A stretch of DNA of 64,000 nt from Dehalococcoidia bacterium (GTDB lineage Bacteria > Chloroflexota > Dehalococcoidia > SpSt-223). Made by a program: the position numbers and the translations under genes. Positions 52,561-61,639 of this stretch are shown piece by piece (within the stretch, counting starts at the first letter, position 1; the number at the start of each line of letters is the position of its first letter). The stretch is from positions 1-64,000 of the forward strand of contig JANWZD010000012.1 in the NCBI GenBank assembly GCA_025054935.1, given 5' to 3'. A model generated the notes under the pieces. It made no database searches, was not told the DNA's origin, and saw nothing but the letters and a program-made list of their open reading frames with translations.

Positions 52561-54030
52561 GTGCCTGCCCTGATCTTGGCGGTCGGCCTAAGCGCGGTCG
52601 CCATTGTCCCTTTGCTCTCGCCGGGGTTCTTCCACAACCATGCCGGGCTGTTGCCGGCCTATCTCGCGGCACGCCCGCTTGGCTGGGCGACGGCGCTCGG
52701 TCTTCCGGCACTTGGCCCACTGCCGCACGCTGCGCTGGCGCTGGTCCAGCTCGTGTCGCCGGAGCCGGCGAGCGCGCTCAAGCTCCTGCACGGCGCCGCG
52801 CTCCTCGCCGGGACAGTCGGCGCGTTTGCCGCCGGGGCGGCGCTCTGGCGCCTCGCGCGGCCGACCCGCGCTGCTGACGCTTGGCAGGGCGGCGTGCTCG
52901 CGGCCACGCTCTACGCCGCGGTGCCGCTCCGGCTCGCTGCCACCTATGTCCGCGGTGACCTCGGCGAAGCGTTCGCCGGGGCTTTGCTCCCTTGGCTCGC
53001 TGCGCTGGCGCTGGGCGGCGCGCCGCCCGCCGCGCTCGCGGGGGGAGCCCTCGCGTTGGCACTCGCCCAGCCGGCGCTGGCTGCTGGGGGCGCGCTCGCC
53101 GCGCTCGCGCTGCGGTGGGCGGCCGGCCGGCGCGCCTTCCCCGGGCCTGCAGTCGCGCTCGCGAGCGGGGTCGCCGTCGGCGTTGCGGCGTGGCTGCCGA
53201 GTTGGCGCAGCGTAGGCGTGGCGCCTGTTTCGCCCGATTCGGTCCAGCCGGCGCATCTCTTGCTCGCCCGCTGGGGATACGGCACATCGCCGGAGGCAGG
53301 GATGCCCATCCAGCTGGGGGTGGTGGCAGTCGGCGGCGGCCTGATCGCCCTCCTTGCCGGTCAATGGCCCGGCCGGCTGAAGGCAGCGCTAGCCGGGATA
53401 ACCGCCGTCGCGGTCGCGCTCAGCCTCGCGGGACCGCTCTGGTCGCCGCTGGTCGCGTTCGTCGGCCAGCCGTGGCTGCTGCTTGGCCTCGCTGCGCTCA
53501 CTCTCGTCCTGCTCGCCACGGGCCTGCCGCTGCCCGCAGGACGCGAGGCGGTCGCCAGCGTCATCGCGCTTGCGCTGGTCGCGCTCGTTGCCGTCTTGAA
53601 CGCGCTTCAGCCGATCCCGCTGGCTGCCCTGTCGCGCGGCGACCCGGTGCTGGCTGTCTTCGGTGACCGGGTCGTCCTGCTCGCCAGCCATCGCGATCCG
53701 CCGGCTGCTCCCCGGACGATCACGGTTGATTGGCAGGCGCTCGCCGATGGGGTCGAAGACTATCGGGTCCGACTGCGCCTGCTCGATCGTGACGGCGCGC
53801 CGGTCGTCGAACGCGACTTTGTTCCCCTGAACGGCGTCCGTCCAACCGGCGGGTGGGTGAAAGGCGAGGTGATCCGCGACACACTTCCCCTGCCGGGTGG
53901 ACTTCCCCCGGGCAGCTATCGGGTCGGGATCGGGCTTGTGCGCGCAAACGGCGAACGGCTGCCGGTCCGCGACCAGCAGGGCGGCCGTCCCGCTGACGAA
54001 GTGATCCTTGCCGAGGTGACAGCGCCGTGA
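52561..54030 (+). CDS. Polytopic membrane protein, first of three tandem relatives
   Basis: About 489 residues, Ala/Leu-rich, with ten or more hydrophobic segments and a soluble beta-rich C-terminal domain of ~120 residues (from ITVDWQALADGVEDYRVRLR). The segment AATYVRGDLGEAFAGALLPW corresponds to [YD][VLY]VR[GS]xxxE in the two genes downstream and resembles polytopic proteins annotated as PTPS-related or GT-C-like. GTG 52561 has GGATGGAGC before it and follows a promoter; the open frame begins at 52375, with an ATG at 52459, but these lie before the predicted transcription start. A role in glycan or lipid-linked sugar transfer at the cell surface is possible, not shown. Confidence 0.68.
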   Translation: MPALILAVGLSAVAIVPLLSPGFFHNHAGLLPAYLAARPLGWATALGLPALGPLPHAALALVQLVSPEPASALKLLHGAALLAGTVGAFAAGAALWRLARPTRAADAWQGGVLAATLYAAVPLRLAATYVRGDLGEAFAGALLPWLAALALGGAPPAALAGGALALALAQPALAAGGALAALALRWAAGRRAFPGPAVALASGVAVGVAAWLPSWRSVGVAPVSPDSVQPAHLLLARWGYGTSPEAGMPIQLGVVAVGGGLIALLAGQWPGRLKAALAGITAVAVALSLAGPLWSPLVAFVGQPWLLLGLAALTLVLLATGLPLPAGREAVASVIALALVALVAVLNALQPIPLAALSRGDPVLAVFGDRVVLLASHRDPPAAPRTITVDWQALADGVEDYRVRLRLLDRDGAPVVERDFVPLNGVRPTGGWVKGEVIRDTLPLPGGLPPGSYRVGIGLVRANGERLPVRDQQGGRPADEVILAEVTAP

Positions 54031-55310
54031 CCGACGTTGAAGCGCTGGCTGCCCACTCTCCCGTCCGGGCGGCCGCGAAGGCGGTGCGCGGGGTGCGCGC
54101 GTCGTATCCGGCAGCAGCGCTCCTCCTCTCGCTGATCGCTGGGTGGCCGTTGCTTCATCCCGAATTCCTCGGCGGCGCGCCCGGCGCGCTCCGCAGCCTC
54201 GAGCGGCTGCTGACGCTCGAAGCGACCGGCGCGTGGCCGCTTTGGGTCGATGCCGAGGGCCCTCTTCCCGTCGTGCTGGCGTGGGCGCTCGCGAAGGCCG
54301 GAGCTGGTCCGCTCATCGCCATCAAGCTGGTTATGGCGATTGCGGTGGTCGGTTCGGCGCTGACGATGTACTGCATCGCTGCCGACCTGTGGGGGCGTCG
54401 GGGAGGGCTGCTCGCGGCGCTGCTTTTCGTCTATGCCCCGACGCGGCTGGTCGACCTTTACGTTCGCGGCGCCGTCGCGGAGGCGCTCGCCTGGCTCTCG
54501 CCGCCGCTTCTGCTCTGGGCAGGGCGCCGCGCTATCCTCGCCCGTTCTGCTCGATCGGCTGGCGCTGCCGGCGCTGCTGCCGGGGGGGGCGTGCTCTTCC
54601 TGCTGCTCACGCACCTCGGCGTCGCTCTGCTTGCGCTTCCGGCGGTCCTGCTGTTCTTCGCCTGGACGCTGCTGACCGCGCGCAGGGGAGAGAAGCGGGG
54701 CGCTGCTTGTGGGAGGAGGGCGGTCGCGCTGAGCGGCGCCGCGCTGGCAGGGGCGCTTCTCAGCGCGGCGCTGCTCGCTCATGCCCCGCGCGCCGCTGCC
54801 GGCGATCCTGCCGCCTTCATTGTGTTCCCGCATCAACTCCTTTCGCCGCGCTGGGGTATCGGCGCGCCGGCGCCGGGTCCGGATGACGCGATCTCCTTCG
54901 ATCTTGGGCTTGCACCGACCACGTTGACCCTTGCGGCAGTGGTGCTCGCCTTCTGGCAGCGCGAAGGACGCCATGCTGCCTTGCGGCTGAGCCGGCGCCG
55001 GCGTGCCGCGCTCGGGTTCTTCGCGACGCTCGCGCTGATCGCGACGCTGCTTACCTTACCGCCCACCCTGCCCTTCTGGTCGGCGCTGCCTGGCGCGGCG
55101 GCGCTCGAACTGCCTTGGCGGCTGCTCGGCGTGGCCGCTCTTGCCCTTGCCGCTGCCGGCGGTGCCTGCGGACTGCTCTCCTTCGGCCGTCCCGCGGGGC
55201 AGGTCGCCCTCGTCACCTTCATCGGCGTTGCCATCCTCGCCGTCTTCCCCTATCTCCAGACGCCGGAGGGCATCTTTCGGCCGCCGCCCCCGGGCGCGCC
55301 GCTGCGCTGA
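54027..55310 (+). CDS. Polytopic membrane protein, second of three tandem relatives
   Basis: 427 residues with about ten hydrophobic segments and the shared motif TRLVDLYVRGAVAEALAWLS after the fourth. It keeps the membrane part of the family but lacks the C-terminal soluble domain present in the first and third proteins, ending near FRPPPPGAP. GTG 54027 overlaps the stop of the first gene by 4 bases. A HQLLSPRWGIG segment is shared with the third protein (FQLLSPDWGYG), supporting common descent. Function unknown; GT-C-like or PTPS-related membrane enzyme is the best guess. Confidence 0.7.
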   Translation: MTDVEALAAHSPVRAAAKAVRGVRASYPAAALLLSLIAGWPLLHPEFLGGAPGALRSLERLLTLEATGAWPLWVDAEGPLPVVLAWALAKAGAGPLIAIKLVMAIAVVGSALTMYCIAADLWGRRGGLLAALLFVYAPTRLVDLYVRGAVAEALAWLSPPLLLWAGRRAILARSARSAGAAGAAAGGGVLFLLLTHLGVALLALPAVLLFFAWTLLTARRGEKRGAACGRRAVALSGAALAGALLSAALLAHAPRAAAGDPAAFIVFPHQLLSPRWGIGAPAPGPDDAISFDLGLAPTTLTLAAVVLAFWQREGRHAALRLSRRRRAALGFFATLALIATLLTLPPTLPFWSALPGAAALELPWRLLGVAALALAAAGGACGLLSFGRPAGQVALVTFIGVAILAVFPYLQTPEGIFRPPPPGAPLR

Positions 55311-55330
55311 GCGGACGCTGGCGGCTTTCT

Positions 55331-55336
55331 ATACTC
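55331..55336 (+). promoter_or_regulatory. TATACT -10 box before the third membrane protein
   Basis: A near-consensus -10 element ending 6 bases before GTG 55342; the -35 region (CTGAGC or TGAGCG) is weak. It suggests a leaderless transcript starting at or next to the GTG. Confidence 0.5.
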
Positions 55337-55341
55337 TCGGC

Positions 55342-57123
55342 GTGCGGGGAAACAGGAAGCTGGACCGCGGGATGCTGGTGGTGGCGGCGCTCTCGCTGGC
55401 GGCGTGGGCGCCGCTGCTGACGGACGGCTATTTTCTGAACGCCCACGACGCTGCGCACAGTCTCATCTTTGTCACGCAATTTGAGCAGTCTCTGCGCGAC
55501 GGGGCGATCCTGCCTCGCTGGGGGCCGGATTTCGCCTTTGGCTACGGCTATCCGCTCTTTGTCGTGTACAACCCGCTCAGCGCTGGGTTGGCCGGCCTGC
55601 TCAGCCTCGCCGGCCTAGGCACACTCGGCGGGGTGAAAGCCGTCTATCTCCTCGGCTTTGTCGCAAGCGGCTTGACGATGTATCTCTTCGTCCGCGCACT
55701 CTTTGGGAGTGCTGCCGGCGTGCTCGCGGGGGTCCTCTATGTCTACGCTCCCTACCGGTTTGTCGACGTCTACGTGCGGAGCGCTGCCGCCGAGTCGCTC
55801 TCCTTCGTCTTTCCGCCGCTCGTGCTGTGGGCCGCGTACCGTCTTGCCCATCCCCGCGGGCCCCGCCTCGGCGTCGTGATTGCCGGCGGTCTTGCCCTCG
55901 GAGGGCTTGTCCTCACCCACACGGGGATGACCGCCATGGTCGCGCCGCTCCTTGCCGCTTGGGCGCTCTTCCTCGTTGCGCGGCGCGGCTGCCGGCTGCG
56001 CTGCCATCCCGCGTTCGCGCTCCGGTCCGTCGGCGCGACGGTGACCAGCCTTGCGGCGATGGGCGGCGTGGCGCTCGCTGTCTCCGCGGCCTACTGGCTG
56101 CCGATGCTCGCGGAGCTGCGCTACACCAAGAGCGATCAATGGACCGGCTATCCCTTCACCGACCATTTTGTCTACCCGTTTCAGCTGCTCTCGCCCGACT
56201 GGGGGTATGGCTTCAGCGGGCCGGGACCGCGGGATGAAATGGCATTTCAGCTCGGCATCCTTCTCGTGGTGCTGACACTGCTCGCGATCAGCCGGCTTGG
56301 GCAGCGGCGCAGCCGGGGAACGGTGCTGTTCTTCCTCGGGGCGACCGCAGTCGCGCTCGCTCTCCTCTGCCCACCGGCGCTCGTCATCTGGGAGGCGGTG
56401 CCCCTTGGCAGCGTGATCCAGTTTCCATGGCGGCTGCTGGGGATCGTGGCGCTAACGACTGCGGTAGTGGGCGGCGCGGCGCTGCCGGCGCTCGCCGACC
56501 GGCTCTCGCCGGCGTGGGCCGCGTTCAACCGGAGGCCCGGACTGCTCGCTCCGCTTCTCCTGCTCGCGGTCGTTGCGAGCCAGGCCTATGCAGTGCCGCA
56601 AGCAACGCCGGTCACCGCTAACGATGTCGCCCCCGGCGCCGTCGTTGAGTTCGAACTGCGCTGGGAGAACCGCACTGGGGCGACGGCCTTTGCGACCGAG
56701 ATCCCGACCACCTCTCCTCTCGTCGAGCAGTATCGTGCCGGCCGCCCGCTGCAGAAAGCCGTCGCTGCCGACCCTGAGGCGACGGTCACGATGCTCCATC
56801 ACGGCGGCAGTTCAGATGTCGTCCGGGTCACTGCGCCGCGTCCGACCGAACTGACCTTCCTCACCTACGACTTTCCCGGCTGGACAGTCTATCTGAACGG
56901 GGAGCGCGTTCCTCATCGTCGCGCCGGGCCTCACGCTCTGATTGCGCTCGATGTTCCCGCGGGGGAGCATGTCGTCGCTGCTCGCTTCGAGCATACGCCC
57001 GTTCGGCTCGCGGGCGAACTGATCAGCGGGGTCACCCTCCTCGGGCTGCTTGCTCTTGCGCTTGGTGTCCTCTGGCGCCGCGCTGCGCGTGCGGTCAATA
57101 CGTGCCTCGCCGCCGGGCGCTAG
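55342..57123 (+). CDS. Polytopic membrane protein, third of three tandem relatives (PTPS-related/GT-C-like)
   Basis: 593 residues: N-terminal helix, an extracytoplasmic loop with NAHDAAHSLIFVTQFEQSL (acidic/His residues where GT-C enzymes have catalytic ones), about ten more helices, and a C-terminal beta-rich domain (LTFLTYDFPGWTVYLNGERV) followed by a last helix. The motif YRFVDVYVRSAAAESLSFVF is shared with the two preceding genes. This is the most complete member. GTG 55342 stands 6 bases after TATACT and 32 bases past the previous stop, so it can be transcribed separately. Probable envelope glycosyl- or phosphotransfer function, unproven. Confidence 0.75.
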   Translation: MRGNRKLDRGMLVVAALSLAAWAPLLTDGYFLNAHDAAHSLIFVTQFEQSLRDGAILPRWGPDFAFGYGYPLFVVYNPLSAGLAGLLSLAGLGTLGGVKAVYLLGFVASGLTMYLFVRALFGSAAGVLAGVLYVYAPYRFVDVYVRSAAAESLSFVFPPLVLWAAYRLAHPRGPRLGVVIAGGLALGGLVLTHTGMTAMVAPLLAAWALFLVARRGCRLRCHPAFALRSVGATVTSLAAMGGVALAVSAAYWLPMLAELRYTKSDQWTGYPFTDHFVYPFQLLSPDWGYGFSGPGPRDEMAFQLGILLVVLTLLAISRLGQRRSRGTVLFFLGATAVALALLCPPALVIWEAVPLGSVIQFPWRLLGIVALTTAVVGGAALPALADRLSPAWAAFNRRPGLLAPLLLLAVVASQAYAVPQATPVTANDVAPGAVVEFELRWENRTGATAFATEIPTTSPLVEQYRAGRPLQKAVAADPEATVTMLHHGGSSDVVRVTAPRPTELTFLTYDFPGWTVYLNGERVPHRRAGPHALIALDVPAGEHVVAARFEHTPVRLAGELISGVTLLGLLALALGVLWRRAARAVNTCLAAGR

Positions 57124-57152
57124 TTGCACTGGCCGATCGCTTTGGATACAGT
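57124..57152 (+). promoter_or_regulatory. leuCD promoter
   Basis: TTGCAC (57124-57129), a 17-base spacer and TACAGT (57147-57152). Predicted start near 57160, leaving a ~34-base leader, too short for a leucine attenuator or T-box. Confidence 0.75.
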
Positions 57153-57193
57153 CAAAACAGCAGACCCGTGAGGATAAGTAGAGGAAGTGCGCC

Positions 57194-58606
57194 GTGGCCC
57201 CGAAGACCATGTTCGAAAAGATCTGGGACGCGCATGTTGTCTATGAAGAGCCGGGCAAGCCGACGCTGATCTACGTCGACTTGCACCTCATCCATGAGGT
57301 CACGTCGCCTCAAGCGTTCGAGGGACTGCGGCTTGCGGGACGGCGCGTTCGCCGGCCGGATCTCACCGTTGCCACGGTTGACCATGCCGTCCCGACGTGG
57401 TCGCGCGATCTGCCGGTGACGGACCCGATCGCCGCTACCCAGATCGCGACCATGGCGGCGAACGCCCGCGAGTTCGGCATCACCTTCTACGACATCCGCT
57501 CGCCTAACCAAGGGATCGTCCATGTCATCGGGCCGCAGCTCGGCTATACCCAGCCCGGCAAGGTGATCGTCTGCGGCGACAGCCACACCTCGACCCACGG
57601 CGCCTTCGGCGCATTTGCGCTTGGCATCGGCACGAGCGAGGTGGAGCATGTCCTCGCGACCCAGACGCTGCCGATCGTGAAGCCGAAGACGATGGAGATC
57701 CGCGTCGAAGGGACGCTGCCGCCCGGGGTTACGGCGAAGGACCTTATCCTCGGCATCATCGGCCGGATCGGCACTGCCGGCGGCACGGGCTACGTCATCG
57801 AATACACCGGCGAAGCGATCCGCTCCCTCAGCATGGAAGGGCGGATGACCGTCTGCAACATGTCGATCGAGGCCGGGGCGCGCGCCGGCATGATCGCTCC
57901 GGACGAGAAGACCTTCGACTACCTGCGCGGCAAGCCCCACGCGCCCCAAGGCGCCGACTTTGACAAGGCGGTGGCGGCGTGGCGGTCGCTCGTGAGCGAC
58001 CCGGGCGCTGTGTACGACCGGACCGTCATCATCCGCGCTGAGGAGCTGGAGCCGTATGTCACGTGGGGCACCACCCCCGGCATGGTCGCCCCGATCACGG
58101 GGCGGGTTCCTCAGCTCGAGGAGTTTGCCCCCGGACCGCAGCGCCAGAGTGTCGAGCGCGCGCTGCATTACATGGGCTTGCAGCCCGGCACGCCGATCCG
58201 CGACATCGCCATCGACCGGGTATTTATCGGCTCCTGCACCAATTCGCGGATCGAAGACCTGCGCGCTGCCGCCGCGATCGTGCGCGGGCAGAAAGTCCAT
58301 CCCAAGGTGCGGGCGATGGTCGTTCCTGGCTCAACGGCGGTGAAGCGCCAAGCGGAAGCGGAAGGCCTAGACCAGATCTTCCTCGAGGCGGGCTTCGAAT
58401 GGCGCGAAGCTGGATGCTCGATGTGCCTCGGCATGAACCCGGATATTCTCGCGCCGGGCGAACGCTGCGCCTCCACTTCCAACCGTAATTTCGAAGGGCG
58501 GCAGGGCAGAGGCGGGCGCACCCATCTCGTCTCGCCCCAGATGGCCGCTGCCGCCGCTATCGCGGGGCACTTTGTCGACGTCCGCGAATTCGTCAAGGAG
58601 CGCTGA
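57194..58606 (+). CDS. leuC: 3-isopropylmalate dehydratase large subunit
   Basis: 470 residues of the aconitase family, isomerising 2- to 3-isopropylmalate in leucine synthesis with LeuD. The three [4Fe-4S] ligands are in GSCTNSR and GCSMCLG; substrate-site segments [20 protein letters not shown] and [11 protein letters not shown] are intact. GTG 57194 with GAGGAA upstream gives the standard N-terminus. Followed by leuD with no intervening base. Confidence 0.97.
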   Translation: MAPKTMFEKIWDAHVVYEEPGKPTLIYVDLHLIHEVTSPQAFEGLRLAGRRVRRPDLTVATVDHAVPTWSRDLPVTDPIAATQIATMAANAREFGITFYDIRSPNQGIVHVIGPQLGYTQPGKVIVCGDSHTSTHGAFGAFALGIGTSEVEHVLATQTLPIVKPKTMEIRVEGTLPPGVTAKDLILGIIGRIGTAGGTGYVIEYTGEAIRSLSMEGRMTVCNMSIEAGARAGMIAPDEKTFDYLRGKPHAPQGADFDKAVAAWRSLVSDPGAVYDRTVIIRAEELEPYVTWGTTPGMVAPITGRVPQLEEFAPGPQRQSVERALHYMGLQPGTPIRDIAIDRVFIGSCTNSRIEDLRAAAAIVRGQKVHPKVRAMVVPGSTAVKRQAEAEGLDQIFLEAGFEWREAGCSMCLGMNPDILAPGERCASTSNRNFEGRQGRGGRTHLVSPQMAAAAAIAGHFVDVREFVKER

Positions 58607-59212
58607 ATGGAACCGCTGCGCGTCGTTACCGGGATCGTCGCCCCTCTTGACCGCCAAGACGTTGACACCGACCAGATCGTCCCCAAGCAGTTCCTGAAGC
58701 GGATCGAACGCACCGGCTACGGCCCGGCGGCGTTCTACGACTGGCGCTATCGGGAAGATGGGTCCGAAAATCCGGATTTCATCCTGAACAAGCCGGCCTA
58801 TCGCGGCGCGAGCATCCTCGTGACGGGCAAAAACTTCGGCTGCGGCTCCTCGCGGGAGCATGCGCCTTGGGCCCTGCTTGAGTACGGATTCCGCGTCATC
58901 ATCGCGCCGAGCTTCGCGGATATCTTCAACAACAACTGCCTCCAGAACGGCATTTTGACGATCACGCTGCCGGAAGAGCAGGTGAACGATCTCATCCGCC
59001 GCGCTCTCGAGCAGCCGGGGATGCAGTTGACGGTCGACCTCGAGAAGAAAGAGATCCGCGGCGACGGCATTCACCTCCCCTTTGAGGTCGACGAGTTCAA
59101 GCGCTACCGGCTGCTGAACGGCCTCGACGATATCGGGCTCACCTTGCAGCATGAGGACGCTATCGCCGCCTACGAGCAGCGCCGCCCGGAATACCTCACG
59201 TACGGGAAATAA
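58607..59212 (+). CDS. leuD: 3-isopropylmalate dehydratase small subunit
   Basis: 201-residue swivel-domain partner of LeuC. The conserved [17 protein letters not shown] segment binds substrate, and [12 protein letters not shown] near the N-terminus is typical of bacterial LeuD. The ATG follows the leuC TGA directly (TGAATG), so translation is coupled. Convergent with ffh, 34 bases between stops. Confidence 0.97.
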   Translation: MEPLRVVTGIVAPLDRQDVDTDQIVPKQFLKRIERTGYGPAAFYDWRYREDGSENPDFILNKPAYRGASILVTGKNFGCGSSREHAPWALLEYGFRVIIAPSFADIFNNNCLQNGILTITLPEEQVNDLIRRALEQPGMQLTVDLEKKEIRGDGIHLPFEVDEFKRYRLLNGLDDIGLTLQHEDAIAAYEQRRPEYLTYGK

Positions 59213-59246
59213 CGGCTCGGCCGCCGGCCGTCATCCGCGCGGCGCG

Positions 59247-60593
59247 CTAGAAGCGCAGCCGCACTCCCTTCGGCAGTTTCCCAGCGCGCAGCGGCCCGCT
59301 CGTGGTCATCTGCTTCATCAGTTTGCGCATCTCCATGAACTGCCGGATCAGTTCGTTGACATCAGCGGGGGTGGTGCCGCTGCCGCGAGCGATGCGGCGG
59401 CGCCGACTGCCGTTGAGAATTTCAGGATGGCGGCGCTCTTCTGGGGTCATTGAATAGATAATCGCTTCGATCCGCTTCAGCTGGCGGTCATCGAGCGCGC
59501 CCGAGGGCAGGCTCTTGGTGAGACGGTTCATGCCCGGGATCAGCTCGAGGATCTGCTGCAGCGGTCCCATCTTCTTCAGCTGCTGAAGCTGCGCCAGAAA
59601 ATCTTCGAGGTCGAAGGTCGCCTGACGCATCTTTTTCTGCAGCTTGAGCGCTTGCTCCTGGTCGAAGGCGGCCTGCGCCCGCTCGATCAGCGTCAGCACA
59701 TCGCCCATGCCGAGAATGCGCGAGGCAAGCCGGTCGGGGTGGAAGGGCTCAATGGCATCGGCCTTCTCGCCGACGCCAAGGAACTTGATCGGCACGCCGG
59801 TGACGGCGCGGATCGAGAGCGCCGCGCCGCCCCGCGCGTCCCCGTCAATCTTGGTCAAGATCAGCCCGGTCAGGCCGACCCGCGCGTGAAAGGTCTCCGC
59901 CGTGCGGACCGCGTCTTGCCCCGTCATCGCGTCGGCCACCAGCAAGGTCTCGTGCGGTGCGAGGGCATCCCGGATTGCAACCAGTTCGCCCATCATCTCC
60001 TCATCGATCGTCAGGCGGCCGGCGGTGTCGAGCAGGAGATGCGTGGCGTTCAGCTCGCGGGCACGGCGAAGGGCGTTGCGGCAGATTGCGAGCGCGCCGA
60101 CGGCGGGAGGCTCATGATGCACGGGGACATCGAGCTGTCTGCCGAGAGTGACGAGCTGGTCGATAGCGGCAGGACGCCGGACGTCCGCGGCGACGAGCAG
60201 CGGCCGCTGGCCCGCGCGGCGGAGGTGAAGCGCAAGCTTGGCGGCGGTCGTCGTCTTGCCGGAGCCTTGGAGGCCGACCAGCATGATGATCGTCGGCGGT
60301 TGCGGCGCATGTTCGAGGCGGCTGTTCCCGCCGCCGAGGATCGCCACGAGTTCTTCATGGACGATCTTGATCACCTGCTGGGCGGGAGTGAGGCTGCGGA
60401 GCACCTCCGCGCCGAGCGCCCGCTCCTTCACGCGCGCCTCAAACTGGCGGACCACCTTGAAATTGACATCCGCTTCGAGCAAGGCGCGCCGCACTTCCTT
60501 CATCGCCTCGTCGATGTCACGTTCATCGAGGCGGCCTTTGCCCGAGAGCTGGCGGAAGACGGCCTGCAGTTTGTCGGAGAGCGAGTCAAACAT
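59247..60593 (-). CDS. ffh: Signal recognition particle protein Ffh
   Basis: 448-residue SRP54 GTPase: N domain (1-85), G domain with GLQGSGKTT at 107-115, DVRRPAA, DTAGR and TKIDGDARGG, and a C-terminal Met-containing M domain for signal peptides and 4.5S RNA. It targets ribosomes making membrane proteins to FtsY. GAGGG lies 5 bases before the ATG and a TACAAT box is ~25 bases upstream on the minus strand. The 4.5S RNA gene was not found in the window. Confidence 0.98.
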   Translation of the reverse strand: MFDSLSDKLQAVFRQLSGKGRLDERDIDEAMKEVRRALLEADVNFKVVRQFEARVKERALGAEVLRSLTPAQQVIKIVHEELVAILGGGNSRLEHAPQPPTIIMLVGLQGSGKTTTAAKLALHLRRAGQRPLLVAADVRRPAAIDQLVTLGRQLDVPVHHEPPAVGALAICRNALRRARELNATHLLLDTAGRLTIDEEMMGELVAIRDALAPHETLLVADAMTGQDAVRTAETFHARVGLTGLILTKIDGDARGGAALSIRAVTGVPIKFLGVGEKADAIEPFHPDRLASRILGMGDVLTLIERAQAAFDQEQALKLQKKMRQATFDLEDFLAQLQQLKKMGPLQQILELIPGMNRLTKSLPSGALDDRQLKRIEAIIYSMTPEERRHPEILNGSRRRRIARGSGTTPADVNELIRQFMEMRKLMKQMTTSGPLRAGKLPKGVRLRF

Positions 60594-60679
60594 CGTAACC
60601 CTCGTTCTGCTCGATTGTACGGCACGGGCGGCCCGCGGGCAGGCGACGCCGTGGGGAGCGTGCTGGCGAATGCGGATGC

Positions 60680-60709
60680 TTGCAGGCGCCGTGCGGCGGG
60701 TGCTACGCT
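60680..60709 (+). promoter_or_regulatory. Promoter of the second DppBC-type permease pair
   Basis: TTGCAG (60680-60685), an 18-base spacer and TACGCT (60704-60709). It ends 10 bases before ATG 60719, giving a leaderless or nearly leaderless mRNA. Confidence 0.65.
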
Positions 60710-60718
60710 GCGCGTGGT

Positions 60719-61639
60719 ATGGCGCGGTTTTTGCTCCTTCGCGGAATCCAGCTCGTTGTCGTCATGTTCGTCGTCTCGACGCTGCTGTTCCTGCTCCTGC
60801 GCGCCTCAGGCGATCCGGTCATCCTGCTTGCGGGCGAGGGGGCGGATCCGCAGGTTGTCGAGCGGATCCGCGAGGCCTACGGCTTCAACGACCCGCTCTA
60901 TGTGCAGTATTGGCGGTTCATCTCCGCGGCGATGGTTGGCCAGTTCGGCGACTCGATCGCGGCGCGTCGGGATGCGATGGGGCTCGTGCTGAGCCGCGTG
61001 CCGGCCTCTGCCGAGCTCGTCGGCGCCGGGTTTGGGATGGCGGTCCTCATCTCGATCCCGCTCGGGGTGACTGCGGCGGTGCGGCGCGGCCGGGTGACCG
61101 GCGTGCTCGCCCAGACCATCGCGTTCGTCGGCCAGAGCGTGCCGACGTTTGTGCTCGGCCTGCTCCTCATCCTCGTCTTCGCCGTTCAGCTCGGCTGGTT
61201 TCCTCCCTTTGGCCGCGGCTCCCCCGGGCAACTGGTCCTGCCGGCGGTCACGCTCGGAACGGTCCTGCTTGCCAAAACGACGCGGCTTGTCCGCTCGGGA
61301 ATGCTCGAGGTGCTCAGTTCCGACTACGTGCGGACAGCGCGGGCGAAGGGGCTGAGCGAACGGGCGGTCATCTGGCGGCACGCGTTGCCGAACGCGCTTA
61401 TCCCTGTCGTGACGGTGCTCGGGCTGGACCTCTCGACCCTGATCGGCGGGACAGTGATCGTCGAGACGATCTTTGGATGGCCCGGCTTGGGACGTCAGAT
61501 CGTCGATGCCATTTTCATTCGGGACTACCCGGTGGTGCAAGCCGCAGTCTTTCTGATCGCCATTGCGGTCGTGCTGATCAACACCGCTGTCGACCTGGTC
61601 TATCGTATCCTCGATCCGCGCGTTCGGGTGAGCGCATGA
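60719..61639 (+). CDS. Peptide/nickel-type ABC transporter permease, DppB family
   Basis: 306 residues, six predicted helices, beginning MARFLLLRGIQLVVVMFVVS. The EAA-type region VRTARAKGLSERAVIWRHAL and the signature GTVIVETIFGWPGLGRQIVD are intact. ATG 60719 lies 10 bases after a promoter -10 box. Its stop overlaps the DppC-type gene start by 4 bases. No binding protein or ATPase follows in the window. Confidence 0.92.
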   Translation: MARFLLLRGIQLVVVMFVVSTLLFLLLRASGDPVILLAGEGADPQVVERIREAYGFNDPLYVQYWRFISAAMVGQFGDSIAARRDAMGLVLSRVPASAELVGAGFGMAVLISIPLGVTAAVRRGRVTGVLAQTIAFVGQSVPTFVLGLLLILVFAVQLGWFPPFGRGSPGQLVLPAVTLGTVLLAKTTRLVRSGMLEVLSSDYVRTARAKGLSERAVIWRHALPNALIPVVTVLGLDLSTLIGGTVIVETIFGWPGLGRQIVDAIFIRDYPVVQAAVFLIAIAVVLINTAVDLVYRILDPRVRVSA

